This document shows positions 1 to 12,284 of a stretch of 64,000 nt of DNA, piece by piece. Position numbers and translations under genes: made by a program. Every line of letters begins with the position of its first letter. Positions within the stretch are counted from its first letter, which is position 1. The DNA comes from Chamaelirium japonicum (taxonomy: Eukaryota > Streptophyta > Magnoliopsida > Liliales > Melanthiaceae): positions 94,376,048-94,440,047 of the forward strand of contig OX393549.1 in NCBI GenBank assembly GCA_947650365.1, given 5' to 3'. Below the pieces are notes generated by a model. The model saw only the letters and a program-made list of their open reading frames with translations. It ran no database searches and had not been told where the DNA came from.

Positions 1-3000
1 GATTTCCGCACTTAGTTTTACGGGTGAATTTCGGATGGTCTTCGGTACGACACGCTTCGGGGTGTGCGTTCCATACTTAGTTTTTCAGGCAAATTTCGAC
101 CGTTCTTCGGTGCGTCACGCTTCGGGGTACGCGTTCCAAACTTTATTTTTTGGGTGAATTTCGACCGGTCTTCAGTGCGCCACGCTTCGGGGTGCTAGTT
201 CTAGACGTAGTTTTTTCGACGAATTTCGGCCGGTCTTTGGTGCGCCACGCTTCGGGGTGCGCGTTCAAGACTAAGTTTTTCAGGCGAATTTCGGTCGATC
301 TTTGGTGCGCCACGCTTCAAGGTGCGCGTTACAAACTTAATTTTTCGGACGAATTTCGGTCGGCCTTCGGTGCACCATGCTTTGGGGTACACGTTCCAGA
401 CTTAGTTTTTCAAGTGAATTTCGGCCAGTCTTCGGTGCGCCACGCTTCGGGGTGCGCATTCCAAACTTAGATTTTTGGGCAAATTTTGATCATTCTTCGG
501 TGCGCCACACTTCGAGATGCGCGCTCTAGACTTAGTTTTCTGGTAGAATTTCGGTCATTCCTCGGTGCGCCACGCGTCAGGGTACGCGTTCAAGATTTAA
601 TTTTTCATACGAATTTCGATCGATCTTCGGTTCGCCACGCTTTGGGGTGCGCATTCCAGACTTAGTTTTTCGGGCGAATTTTGGTCGGTCTTCGGTGCGC
701 CACGCTTCGGGGTGCGCATTGCAGACTTTGTTTTTCGAAAGAATTTCGATCGGTCTTCGGTGCACCGCGCTTCGGGGTGCGCGCTCCACACTTAGTTTTT
801 CGGTCGAATTTCAATCGATCTTCGGTGCATCACGCTTTGGGGTGAGTGTTCCATACTTAGTTTTTTGGGCGAATTTCGATCGGTTATCGGTGCGCCATGC
901 TTCAGGGTGCACGTTCCACACTTAGTTTTTCTAGCGAATTTTGATCGGTCTTCGGTGGGCCATGCTTCTGGGTGCGCATTCCAGACATAGCTTTTCGAAT
1001 GAATTTTGACCGATCTTCGGTGGGCAACACATCGGGGTGCGTGCACCACACTTAGTTTTTCAGGCGAATTTCGGTCGGTTTTTGGTTCGCCAGGCTTCGG
1101 GGTGCGCGTTCCACACTTTATTTTTTGGGCGAATTTTGGCCAGTCTTTGGTGCGCCAAGCTTTGGGGTGCGCGTTCAAGACTTTGTTTTTCGGGCGAATT
1201 TTGACCGGTGGTTTTTTTGATGCACCACACTTCAGGGTGCGCGTACCAGACTTAATTTTTCGGGCGAATTTCGACCGGTCTTTGGTGCGCCACGCTTCGG
1301 GGTGCGCATTCCAGACTTAGTTTTTTTGGTGAAATCTGGTCAGTCTTTGGTACGCCATGCTTCGATGTGCGCGTTCCAGAGTTAGTTTTTCGGATGAATT
1401 TCGATCGGTCTTCGGTGCGCCACGCTTCGGGGTGCGCGTTCCAGACTTAGTTTTTCGGATGAATTTTGGTAGGCTTTCGGTGCGCCATGTTTCGTGGTGC
1501 GCGCTCCACAATTAGTTTTTTGGTCAAATTTTGGCCGGTCTTTGGTGCGCCACGCTTCGAGGTGCGCGTTCCACAATTAGTTTTTTGGGCGAATTTCTGC
1601 CGATCTTCGGTGCGCCACGCTTCAGGGTGTGTGTTCCACACTTAGTTTTTCGGGCGAATTTTGACCGGTCTTCGATGCGCCACGCTTCGGGGTGCGCATT
1701 CCAGACTTTTTTTTTGGGGGAATTTTGGACAGTCTTTGGTGCGCCATGTTTCAAGGTGCGCGTTCCAAACTTAGTTTTTTGGACGAATTTTGGCAAGTCT
1801 TTTGTGCGCCACACTTCGTGGTGCGCGCTCCATAATTAGTTTTTCGAGTGAATTTCGGCCAGTCTTCAGTGCGTCACGCTTCGGGATGCGCGTTCCGCAC
1901 TAAGTTTTTTGGGCGAACTTCGGCCGGTCTTCGGTGCGCCACACTTCGGGGTGTGCGTTCCACACTTAGTTTTTCAGGCAAATTTCGATCAGTCTTCGTT
2001 GCGCCACGCTTCGGGGTGCTCATTCCAGACTTAATTTTTTAGGAGAATTTTGGCTGGTCTTCGTTGCACCAGGCTTCGGGGTGCACGTTCAAGACTAAGT
2101 TTTTCGGGTGAATTTTGGTCGGTCTTTGGTGCGCCATGCTTCAAGGTGCACATTCCCAACTTAGTTTTTCGGGTGAATTTTGGTAGGTCTTCAGTGTGCC
2201 AAGCTTCGAGGTGCGCTTTCCAAACTTAGTTTTTCGGGTGAATTTCGGCCGGTCTTCGGTGCGCCACGCTTCAGGGTGTGCATTCCAGACTTAGTTTTTC
2301 GGGCAAATTTCGGTCGTTCTTTGGTGCGCCACGCTTTGAGGTGCGCGTTCCAGACTTAGTTTTTAGGTCGAATTTCAGCGGTTCTTCGGTGTGCCACGCT
2401 TCGGGGTGCGCATTCCAGACTTAGTTTTTCATGTGAATTTTGGTCGGTCTTCGGTTCGTCATGCTTCGGGGTGCGCGTTCTAGACTTAATTTTTCGATGA
2501 ATTTCTATCAGTCTTCGGTGCACCATTCTTCGGGGTGCACGTTCCAGACTTAGTTTTTCGGCTGAATTTGGGTTGATCTTCGGTGCGCCACGCTACGAGG
2601 TGCGCGTTCCTGACTTAGTTTTTCGGGCAAATTTTGGTCAGTCTTCGGTGCGCCATGCTTCGGGGTACGCGTTCCAGACTTAGTTTCTCCGGCGAATTTT
2701 TGCCGGTCTTCGGTGCGCCATGCTTCGGGATGCACGTTCCAGACTTAGATTTTCGGGCGAATTTCGATTGGTCTTCGGTGCGCCATGCTTCGGTATGCGC
2801 GTTCCAGACTTAGTTTTTTAGATGAATTTCGGTCGGTCTTCGGTGCGCAATGCTTCGGGATGCACGTTCCATATTTAGTTTTTTAGGCGAATTTCAGCCA
2901 GTCTTTGGTGCTCCATGCTCCGGGGTGCGCACTCCAGACTTTGTTTTTCGGGTGACTTTCGGTTAGTCTTCGGTGCGCCACGTTTCAGGGTGCGCGCTCC

Positions 3001-4533
3001 ACACTTAGTTTTTCAAGAGAATTTCGGCCGGTCTTCGGTGCGCCATGCTTCGGGGTGCGTGTTCTAGGCTAAGTTTTTTGGGTGAATTTCGACCGGTCTT
3101 CGTTGTGCCATGGTTCGGTATGCACGTTCCAGACTTAGTTTTTCGGATGAATTTCGGTCGGACTTCGGTGCGCCATGCATCGGGGGGCGCGCACACCATT
3201 TAGTTTTTCGGGTGAATTTTGGTCGGTTTTCGGTGCGCCACACTTCAGGGTCCACATTCCACACTTTGTTTTTCGGGCGAATTTCAGCCGGTCTTCAGTG
3301 CGCCACGCTTCGGGGTGTGCGTTCAAGACTTTAGTTTTCGGGCGAATTTCGGCCGGTTTTCGGTGCGCCACGCTTCGGGGTACGCGTTCCAGACTTAGTT
3401 TTTTGAGCGAGTTTCGGCCGGTCTTCGGTGCGCTACGCTTCTGGGTGCGTGTTCCAGACTTAGTTTTTTGGGCAAATTTTGAACGGCCTTCGGTGCGCCA
3501 CGCTTCGAAGTGCGCATTCCAGACTTAGTTTTTGGGCGAATTTCGGCCGGTCTTCGGTGAGCCACGCTTCGAGGTGCGCGTTCCACACTTATTTTTTTGG
3601 GTGAATTTTGGTCAGTCTTTGGTGCGACACACTTCGGGGTGCGCGTTCCAGACTTAGTTTTTCGGGTAAATTTCGGCCTGTCTTCAGTGCGCCACGCTTC
3701 GGGGTGTGCATTCCAGACATAGCTTTTCGGATGAATTTTGATCGGTCTTCGGTGGGCCACGCATCGGGGTGCACGCACCATATTTAGTTTTTCGAGCGAA
3801 TTTCGGTCGGTTTTCGGTTCGCCAGGCTTCAGGATGCGTGTTCCACACTTTGTTTTTTGGGCGAATTTTGGCCAGTCTTTGGTGCGCCACGCTTTGGGGT
3901 GCGCGTTCAAGACATTGTTTTTTGGGCAAATTTCGACCGGTTTTTTGGTGCACCACGCTTTGGGGTGCGCGTTCCAGACTTAGTTTTTTGGGCAAATTTC
4001 GATCGGTCTTCGGTGCGTCACGCTTCGGGGTGCGCATTCCAGACTTAGTTTTTTGGGTGAATTTCGATCGATCTTCGGTGCGCCACGCTTCGAGGTGCTC
4101 GTTCCAGAGTTAGTTTTTTGGATAAATTTTTATCGGGTCTTCGGTGCGCCACGCTTCGGTGCGCGTTCCAGACTTAGTTTTTTGGGTGAATTTCGGTAGG
4201 CCTTCGGTGCACCATGTTTCGTGGTGCGCGCTCCACAATTAGTTTTTCAATCAAATTTCGACCGGTCTTTGGTGCGCCACGCTTCGAGGTGCGCGTTCCA
4301 CAATTAGTTTTTCGAGCGAATTTCTGTCGGTCTTCGGTCCGCCACGCTTCAGGGTGTGCGTTCCACACTTAGTTTTTTGGGTGAATTTCGATCGATCTTC
4401 GATGCGCCACGCTTCGGGGTGCGCATTTCAGACTTTGTTTTTCGGGAGAATTTTGGATGGTCTTTGGTGCGCCATGCTTCGAGGTGCACGTTCCAGACTT
4501 AGTTTTTTGGGCGAATTTTGGCAGGTCTTTTGT
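1..4533. repeat. 65-bp satellite array, left block
   Basis: Head-to-tail copies of a 65-bp monomer, about 70 here, containing the conserved pieces CTTCGGGGTGCGCGTTCCA, GACTTAGTTTTTC and GAATTTCGG. Monomers differ by roughly 5-20 percent, mostly C to T or G to A at CpG sites. The array runs off the left edge of the window. Because 65 is not a multiple of three, many overlapping open frames appear on both strands with the same peptides (for example ATLRGAR on plus, APRSVAHRRP on minus); these are by-products of the repeat and not genes. Variant monomers recur at about 2.73 kb, so the array has higher-order structure. This looks like heterochromatic satellite DNA; no database family name is claimed. 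Confidence 0.97.
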
Positions 4534-4869
4534 TTTTTTCTGTTTTTTTTTTTTTGAAGGGTAAAAAACGAATTTATAAAAGAAAACATGAGCATTTATA
4601 GATCACGGCTTAACTCAAGGCGAGTAAGCAAACACCAGACCAAATAGGGCTACATACCGTCACCTAGTACCAAAACCTCTAAACAAGACACCTGAAGTAA
4701 GTTAGGACAACACATACACCACTTGCTTCACTGACTTACAACCAAACACGCTCAACTGAGAGCAACACAACCTGAGACACACACCCCCTAGGAGTGGTAC
4801 CCAATCAAGGTAACTCCAAAGAACCATCGGCTCCGCTACGAGTAGATCTGTCACTACACCTGAAGTAAG
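4534..4869 (-). mobile_element. Truncated non-LTR retroposon inserted in the satellite
   Basis: A 336-bp non-satellite block sits inside the array. The sequence TTTGGCAGGTCTTTTGT occurs at both edges (4517-4533 and 4870-4886), a 17-bp target-site duplication. Next to the left copy is a T-rich stretch (about 4532-4555), which is a poly(A) tail if the insert is read on the minus strand. Long TSD plus poly(A) is the mark of target-primed reverse transcription, so this is a 5'-truncated LINE or a SINE. No reverse transcriptase motif is left in it, and I see no clear pol III A and B boxes, so the class within non-LTR elements is open. A 16-bp stretch is repeated 168 bp apart inside it (4688-4703 and 4856-4871). 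Confidence 0.8.
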
Positions 4870-7800
4870 TTTGGCAGGTCTTTTGTGCGCCACACTTCGT
4901 GGTGCGCGCTCCAAAATTAGTTTTTCGAGCAAATTTCAGCCAGTCTTCGGTGCGTCACGCTTCGGGGTGCGCGTTCCACACTTAGTTTTTTGGGCGAACT
5001 TCGGTCGGTCTTCGATGCGCCACGCTTCGGTGTGTGCGTTCCACACTTAGTTTTTCGGGCGAATTTTGACCGATTTTTGTTGCGCCACGCTTCAGGGTGC
5101 TCGTTCCAGACTTAGTTTTTCAGGTGAATTTCGGCCGGTCTTCGTTGCGCCAGGCTTCGAGGTGCACGTTAATAACTAAGTTTTTTGAACAAATTTTGGT
5201 CGGTCTTCGGTGCGCCACGCTTCAAGGTGCGCGTTCCCGACTTAGTTTTTCGGGCGAATTTTGGTAGGTCTTCGGTGTGCCAAGCTACGGGGTGCGCGTT
5301 CCAAACTTAGTTTTTCGGGAGAATTTCGGCCGGTCTTCGATGTGCCACGCTTCAGGGTGCGCATTCCAGACTTAGTTTTTCGGGCAAATTTCAGTCGTTC
5401 TTTGGTGCACCACGCTTTGAGGTGCACGTTCCAGACTTAGTTTTCCGGTCGAATTTCAGTCGTTCTTTGGTGCGCCACGCTTCGGGGTGCGCATTCCAGA
5501 CTTAGTTTTTCGTGTGAATTTTGGTCGGTCTTCGGTTCGCCACGCTTCGGGGTGCGCGTTCCAGACTTAGTTTTTCGATGAATTTCAATCGGTCTTCGGT
5601 GCGCCATTCTTCGGGGTGCACGTTCCAGACTTAGTTTTTCGGATGAATTTCGGTTGGTCTTCGGTGCACCACGCTACGAGGTACGCATTCCTGACTTAAT
5701 TTTTTGGGTGAATTTTGATCGGTCTTCGATGCGCCATGCTTCGGGGTGCGCGTTCCAGACTTAGTTTCTCTGGTGAATTTTTGTCGGTCTTCGGTGCGCC
5801 ATGCTTTGGGATGCACGTTTCAGACTTAGTTTTTCGGGCGAATTTCGGTTAGTCTTCGGTGCGCCATGCTTCAGTATGCGTATTCCAGACTTAGTTTTTC
5901 GAGTGAATTTCAGCAGGTCTTCGATGCGCAATACTTCGGGATGCACGTTCCAGACTTAGTTTTTCTAGCGAATTTAGGCTGGACTTTGGTGCTCCATGCT
6001 TCAGGGTGCGCACTCCAGACTTTGTTTTTCGGGTGAATTTTGATTGGTCTTCGGTGCGCCACACTTCAGGGTGCGCGCTCCACACTTAGTTTTTCAAGAG
6101 AATTTCGATCGGTCTTCGATGCGCCATGCTTCGGGGTGCACGTTCTTGACTAAGGTTTTTGGGTAAATTTTGATCGGTCTTCGTTGCGCCATGGTTCGGG
6201 ATGCGAGTTCTAAACTTAGTTTTTCGGATAAATTTCGGTCGGACTTCGGTGCGCCACGCATCGGGGCGCGCGCACCCCACTTAGTTTTTCGGGTGAATTT
6301 CGATCGGTTTTCGGTGAGCCACACTTCGGGGTGCGCGTTCCACACTTTGTTTTTTGGGTGAATTTCGGTCGGTCTTCGGTGTGCCATGTTTTGTGGTGTG
6401 CGTTCAAGACTTTGTTTTTCGGGCAAATGTCGGCCGATTTTTGATGCGCCACGCTTTGGGGTGCGCGTTCCAGACTTAGTTTTTCGAGCGAGTTTCGGCC
6501 GATCTTCGGTGCGCCACGCTTCTGGGTGTGTGTTCCAGACTTAGTTTTTTGGGCAAATTTTGGCCGGGCTTCGTTGAGCCACACTTCGAAGTGCGCGTTC
6601 CAGACTTAGTTTTTTGGGTGAATTTCAGCATGTCTTCGATGCCCTTTACTTCGGGGTACATGCACCACACTTAGTTATTTGGGTGAATTTCGGTTGGTCA
6701 TCGGTGAGCCACGCTTCGGGGTGCACGTTCGGGGTACACGTTCCACACTTATTTTTTTGGGTGAATTTTGGCCGGTCTTTGGTGCGACACGCTTCGGCAT
6801 CCGTATTCCAGACTTAGTTTTTTGGGCGAATTTTGGCCTGTCTTCGGTGCGCCACGCTTTGGGGTGTGCTTTCCAGACATAGTTTTTCGGACGAATTTCT
6901 GTCGGTATTTGGTGCGCCATGCTTCGAGATGCGCGTTCCAGACTTAGTTTTTCGGGCGAATTTCGATCGATCTTTGGTGCGCCACGCTTCGGGGTGCGCA
7001 TTCCAGACTTAGTTTTTCGGGCAAATTTCTGATGGTTTTTGGTGCGCCACGCTTCGGGGTGCGTGTTCCAGACTTAGTTTTTCGGACGAATTTCAGCAGG
7101 TCTTCGGTGTGCCACGCTTCGGGGTGCGCGCTCCACAATTAGTTTTTTGGGTGAATTTTGGCCGGTCTTCGGTGTGCCACATATCAGGGTGTGCGTTCCA
7201 TACTTAGTTTTTTGGGCGAATTTTGACCGGTCTTCGGTGCGCCACGCTTCGGGGTGCGCATTCCAGACTGTGTTTTTTGGGCGAATTTCGACCGGTCTTT
7301 GGTGTGACATGCTTCGGGGTGCTCGTTCCAAACTTAGTTTTTCTGACGAATTTCGGCCGGTCTTCGGTGCGCCATGCTTCGGGATGCGCTTTTCACACTT
7401 TGTTTTTCGGGCAAATTTTGGCCGGTCTACGGTGCGCCATGCTTCGGGGTGCGCATTCAAGACTTTGTTTTTCGAGTGAATTTTGGTCGATTTTCGATTC
7501 ACCATGCTTCGGGGTGCGCGTTCCATACTTAGTTTTTCAGGCAAATTCCGGCTGGTCTTCAGTGCGCCACGCTTCTGGGTGCGCGTTCCAGACTTAGTTT
7601 TTCGGGCGAATTTCAAACAGCATTCGGTGCACCACGCTTCGAGGTGCTCATTCCAGACTTGTTTTTCGGGCGAATTTCGATCGATCTTCAGTGCCCGACA
7701 CTTCGGGGTACGTGCACCACAATTAGTTTTTCAGGCGAATTTCGGCCGATGTTCGGTGTGTCACACTTCCGGTGCGCCTTCAATTCTTTTTTTTTTGGGC

Positions 7801-9857
7801 AAATTTTGGCCACTCTTTGGTGCGCCACGCTTCGGGGGTGCGCGTTCCAGACTTAGTTTTTCAGGTGAATTTCGGTCGATCTTCAATGCGCCACACTTCG
7901 GGGTGCACGTTCCATACTTAGTTTTTCGGGCGAATTTCGGTCGATCTTCGGTGCGCCACGCTTCGGGGTGTGTGTTCCAGACTTAGTTTTTCGGGCGAAT
8001 TTTGGTCGGTCTTCGCTGCGCCACGCTTCAGGATGCACGTTCCAAACTTAGTTTTTTGGGCGAATTTCGATCGGTCTTCGGGGCGCCACGCTTCCGGGTG
8101 AGCATTTCAGACTTAGTTTTTCGGACGAATTTCGGACAGTCTTCGGTGCGCCACGCATCGGGGTGCGCGTTCCTAACTTAGTTTTTCGGACAAATTTTGG
8201 CAGGTCTTTTGTGTGCAACGCTTCGAGGTGCGTGTTCAAGACTTTGTTTTTCAGGTGAATTTCGGCCGGTCTTCGATGCACCACGCTTCGGGATGCATGT
8301 TCAAGACTTTATTTTTCAGACGAATTTCGGCCAGTCTTCGGTGCACCACGCTTCAGGGTGCGCACTCCACACTTCATTTTTCGGATGAATTTCGATCGGT
8401 CTTCTATGTGCCACGCTTCGAGGTGCGTGTTTCACACTTAGTTTTTCGGGTGAATTTCGGCCGGTCTTCGGTGCGCCACGCTTAGGGGTGCGTTTTCCAG
8501 ACTTTATTTTTCGGGCGAATTTCGACCGGTCTTCAGTACGCCACGCTTCGGGGTGCGCGTTCCAGGCTTAGTTTTTCGAGCGAATTTTGGCTGGTCTTCG
8601 GTGTGCCACGCTTCAGGGTGCGCATTCCAGACTTAGTTTTTCGAGCGAATTTTGGCCGATTTTCGGTGCGTCATGCTTTAGGGTGCTCGTTCTAGTCTTT
8701 GTTTTTCAGGCAAATTTTGGCCGATCTTCAATGCCCCACGCTTTAGGGTGCGCGCAACATACTTAGTTATTTGAACGAATTTCAGTCGATCTTTGGTGCG
8801 CCACGCTTCGGGGTGTGCGTTCCACACTTAGTTTTTTGGGCGAATTTCGATCGGTCTTCGGTGCGCCACTCTTCAGGCTGCGCGTTCCAGACTTTGGCTT
8901 TCGCGTGGAATTTCGACCGGTCTTCGGTGTGCCACGCTTCGGGGTGCGCGTTCCAGACTTAGTTTTTTCGGCAAAATTCAGTCGGACTTTGATGTGCCAC
9001 GCTTCGGGGTGCGCATTCCAGACTTAGTTTTTTGTACGAATTTCAACCAGCCTTCAGTGCGCCATGCTTCGGGGAGTGCGTTCCAAACTTTGTTTTTCGG
9101 GTGAAGTTTGGTTGGTCTTCGGTGCGCCATGCTTCGGGGAGTGCGTTCCAAACTTTGTTTTTCGGGTGAAGTTTGGTTGGTCTTCGGTGCGCCATGCTTC
9201 GGGATGCTCATTCCAGACTTATTTTTTTAGGTGAATTCTGGTCGGTCTTCGGTGCGCCACGCTTCGGGGTGCGCGTTCCAAACTTAGTTTTTCGTGCGAA
9301 TTTTGGCCGATCTTCGGTTTGCCACGCTTTGGGGTGCGCGTTCCAGACTTAGTTTTTCGAGTGAATTTTGGTTGGTCTTCAGTACGCCATGCTTCGTGGT
9401 GCGCGTTCCAGACTTAGTTTTTCAAGTGAATTTTGGCCGGTCTTCGATGTGCCATGCTTCGGGGTGCGCGTTCCAAACTTAGTTTTTCGGGCAAATTTCG
9501 GCCGGTCTTCGGTGCGCCACGCTTCGGGGTGCGCGTTCAAGACTTAGTTTTTCGGTCGAATTTCGACCGGTCTTCGGTGTGCCATGCTTCGGGGTGTGCG
9601 TTTCAGACTTAGTTTTTCGAGTGAATTTCAGCCGGTCTTCGATGCGCCAAGCTTCGGGATGCGCGTTCTAGACTTAGTTTATCGTGCGAATTTTGGTCGG
9701 TCTTCGGTGCGCCATGCTTCGGGATGCACATTCCACACTTAGTTTTTCGGGTGAATTTCGGCCAGTCTTTGGTGTGCCATGCTTCGGGGTATGTGTTCCA
9801 GATTTTATTTTTCGGACAAATTTCGGGTGGTTCTTCGGTGCGCCATGCTTCGGGATG
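4870..9857. repeat. 65-bp satellite array, right block
   Basis: Continuation of the same satellite, about 77 monomers, ending abruptly near 9857 where the sequence passes into unrelated DNA. The stretch from 4870 to about 6700 aligns monomer by monomer with about 1790-3560, including rare variants such as the monomer with a CATCGGGG core (3178 and 6260). Two neighbouring monomers beginning at 9061 and 9126 are identical across 65 bp, a sign of a recent local duplication. All open frames inside are repeat artefacts. Confidence 0.97.
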
Positions 9858-10681
9858 TGCATCACCGGTGGTGGCAGCCGACGACAATCCAACTAGGGGG
9901 GGCCCACTGCTAGATGGTGGGGCCCAATTCTTGGGATTTGTGAAGGAAGACAAGGGGAGGTGGTCCCCTTTTATGGCCTTTCTCAAATTCAAAATGTTTA
10001 GAGGTATTTTTGCTATAATTACATCCTTAATGGTAATTTTAATTCTGTAGTTGAGGGTTGAAGGGTGACCTAACTATTATGTGGGAGAGGAGGGGTCTTT
10101 TAACTGAAAACCATACATATTTTTATATTTGTTAAATAATTTATTTGCGAACATTTTTACATAATTGCTACCTAAACTCTCGGTTGGGTTGTGTCATTTT
10201 AGTCCTAAGTCGAGGGTTCAATTCCCTTCTATAGCCTTTTATTGTTTTAAATTTTTTCATAATTTATAAGATGTCAAATGATAAAAAATATATATATAAG
10301 GTTTTTGACCGTTTTGATGATTCGGACGCGATGAAGAAGCCCGAATTTTAGTTTGAGATCTCAAGCTTCAATTTTGCTTCAACAAATATTAATGATGTGT
10401 TTATTTATTTAATAAAATGAATTTTTGAAACCGGGGTATTACCTCGGGTAAGTTCACCCGCACCCCTATTGGGCCAAGCCCGAACTGAGTAGTTTATAAG
10501 TTTAGGCTGAAGCCCATTAACCCATCACCCCTTAGACAGCTAGGACCCTCGATCCCTAGGCTGAGCCTGAACAATGACAATTAGTGAGCCTAAGCCCAAT
10601 AAATCAGCAGGCAAAACCAATATCACCACCTCTAAAACCCCAACCTTACCCAAAACCCTTAAGCAACCCAGTGCTTTTGCA
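9858..10681. other. Intergenic DNA beside the satellite
   Basis: AT-rich sequence with no coding frame I can support. It begins with a short GC-rich junction segment (GGGGGGGCCC near 9897) and then becomes ordinary AT-rich spacer. No gene, RNA gene or clear transposon end was recognised here. The last 8 bases (10674-10681) are the left target duplication of the hAT-like element that follows. Confidence 0.6.
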
Positions 10682-12284
10682 TAGGGATGGCAACGGAACG
10701 GGCTAAATGGGAAATCCGACTCAACCCGACTCTATTGAGCTAGGTTTGGGATGGAACTAGTTGGATTTGGATGGGTTTGGAATTTACGAAATAAAACCCG
10801 ACCAAGGTTGGAACGGAGTCGGTCTTAGCCCACCCTGACCCGGATTGCATACATAATATTTTCTCTCACTACATTTTTATTTATTTAATACTCTCTCTAC
10901 CAATATTCTTCTCTTAAGAATTATCTCTCTATAATATTTTTATATCTATAATATATTTTCTCTAAAATATTCTCTCTATAATAATTTTCTCTCTCTGCAT
11001 TATGATCTATATATATTCTCTCGGTTTTTAATTTTTTCTCTTTACAATAGTTTCTCTCTACAACATATACGTTATTCACAATATTTGCACTTAATTGTAT
11101 TTTTGCCTACTTGCCTCAAGAACCCAAAAGAAGAATTCAAAAGTTGAAAATTTCTGTTTTTGGGTTTTAATGATTTTCTGGTTTTGATTTTGAAAAACTA
11201 ACTTTCTAACCGGATCCCAAACGCACTAAAAATCTTATACCAAAACTAGTTTGGCAAGCGGAACTAGTTTTGACCCAAAACTAGGCCTCCAAAACCAATG
11301 CCAAACACACCCTAAATTTAAGGAGATAATGCAACTCATGCCCTTTGTTTAACTGGTTGTAAACTCATAGTAAGGTATACATTTTTATTTTAACACATAT
11401 GTTTAATTCATTCAATATATATATGTTCAACAAAAACATAAAAATTATTGTTTTATGTTATAATTAATTTAGTTCTTAATATGCTCATTGATTCTAGGGG
11501 TGGCAATGGACTCTGAAAACCCAAAACCCCGATCGAAACCCGACCCGAAACATTGGGTATGGGTACGGATTTTATACCCGAAACATGGTTTGGGTAGGGT
11601 ATGGGTGTAGGAACTCTACCCGATTAACTTTCGGATATGGCCCATATGGGTATGGGTACCGCAATACCCATACCCGAAACCCAAAACCCTATTGCTCCTC
11701 TTAACTCGTGTATACTAGGTAATACAGTTCGACTCCGGACTCATTGTATATGCCCAAATTCTAACCGAACCCACCCTACCCAAACTTATACTCTACTGAA
11801 ACCATTGTTATATGAAGCCAAAAGAGCTTCTTTGCATTGCATTGTGATATCTTGATTTTTCTCTTAAAAAAATTTGATATATGATTAAAAAAAATAGACA
11901 AAATTATACCCAATCTATACCCGAAACCCGATTGGGTATGGGTATGGATAGGGCATGGACCCTGCCATACCTGAATGGATATGTGTATGGATACGGGCTG
12001 GGTCTGACCCAAACCTGACCGACTGCCACCCCTAATTAATTCTCTTAACGAAAATAAATTTAGTTCAAGTAATAATCAGCTAGCTTGGACTTGTTATGCA
12101 TAAACATAATTGGGATGGGGCGGGACGAGACGGGTTTGGATTTTTACTAGTACGAGTGTGACGGATTTGGGATTGATCATTCAAACCCGATACGAGTTTG
12201 GAACGGGTTTGGAATAAGATATTTCTTAACAGGATAGGGTCGGGATTGGGCGACCCGTCTGAAACCGACCCGTTGCCATCCCTA
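10682..12284. mobile_element. hAT-like nonautonomous element (outer)
   Basis: It begins with TAGGGATGGCAACGG and ends with the exact inverted copy, CCGTTGCCATCCCTA, giving 15-bp terminal inverted repeats. Flanking 8-mers are CTTTTGCA on the left and CTTTTGTG on the right (6 of 8 match), as expected for the 8-bp target duplications of hAT transposons. Internally it is AT-rich with GGGTTTGGG- and CCCGACCC-type motifs near both ends. No transposase is visible, so it depends on proteins supplied elsewhere. A second element of related type (11495-12034) lies inside it. Family assignment rests on TIR form and TSD length only. Confidence 0.7.
11495..12034. mobile_element. hAT-like MITE nested in the outer element
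   Basis: 540 bp, starting TAGGGGTGGCAATGG and ending with the imperfect inverted copy ACTGCCACCCCTA. Flanks are ATTGATTC (11487-11494) and ATTAATTC (12035-12042), an 8-bp target duplication with one mismatch. The interior has repeated TATGGGTA and TACCCGAAAC motifs. It has no coding capacity. Since it splits the element at 10682-12284, it must have inserted later. Confidence 0.75.

Noticed and set aside
150-9482. Dozens of open frames of 60-180 residues on both strands in the satellite
   Set aside because: They repeat the same few peptides in shifted frames as the 65-bp period walks through the three frames; no start context, domain or codon bias.
1-9857. CRISPR-like array
   Set aside because: Repeats are head to tail with no distinct spacers, monomers vary throughout, and the DNA is plant nuclear.
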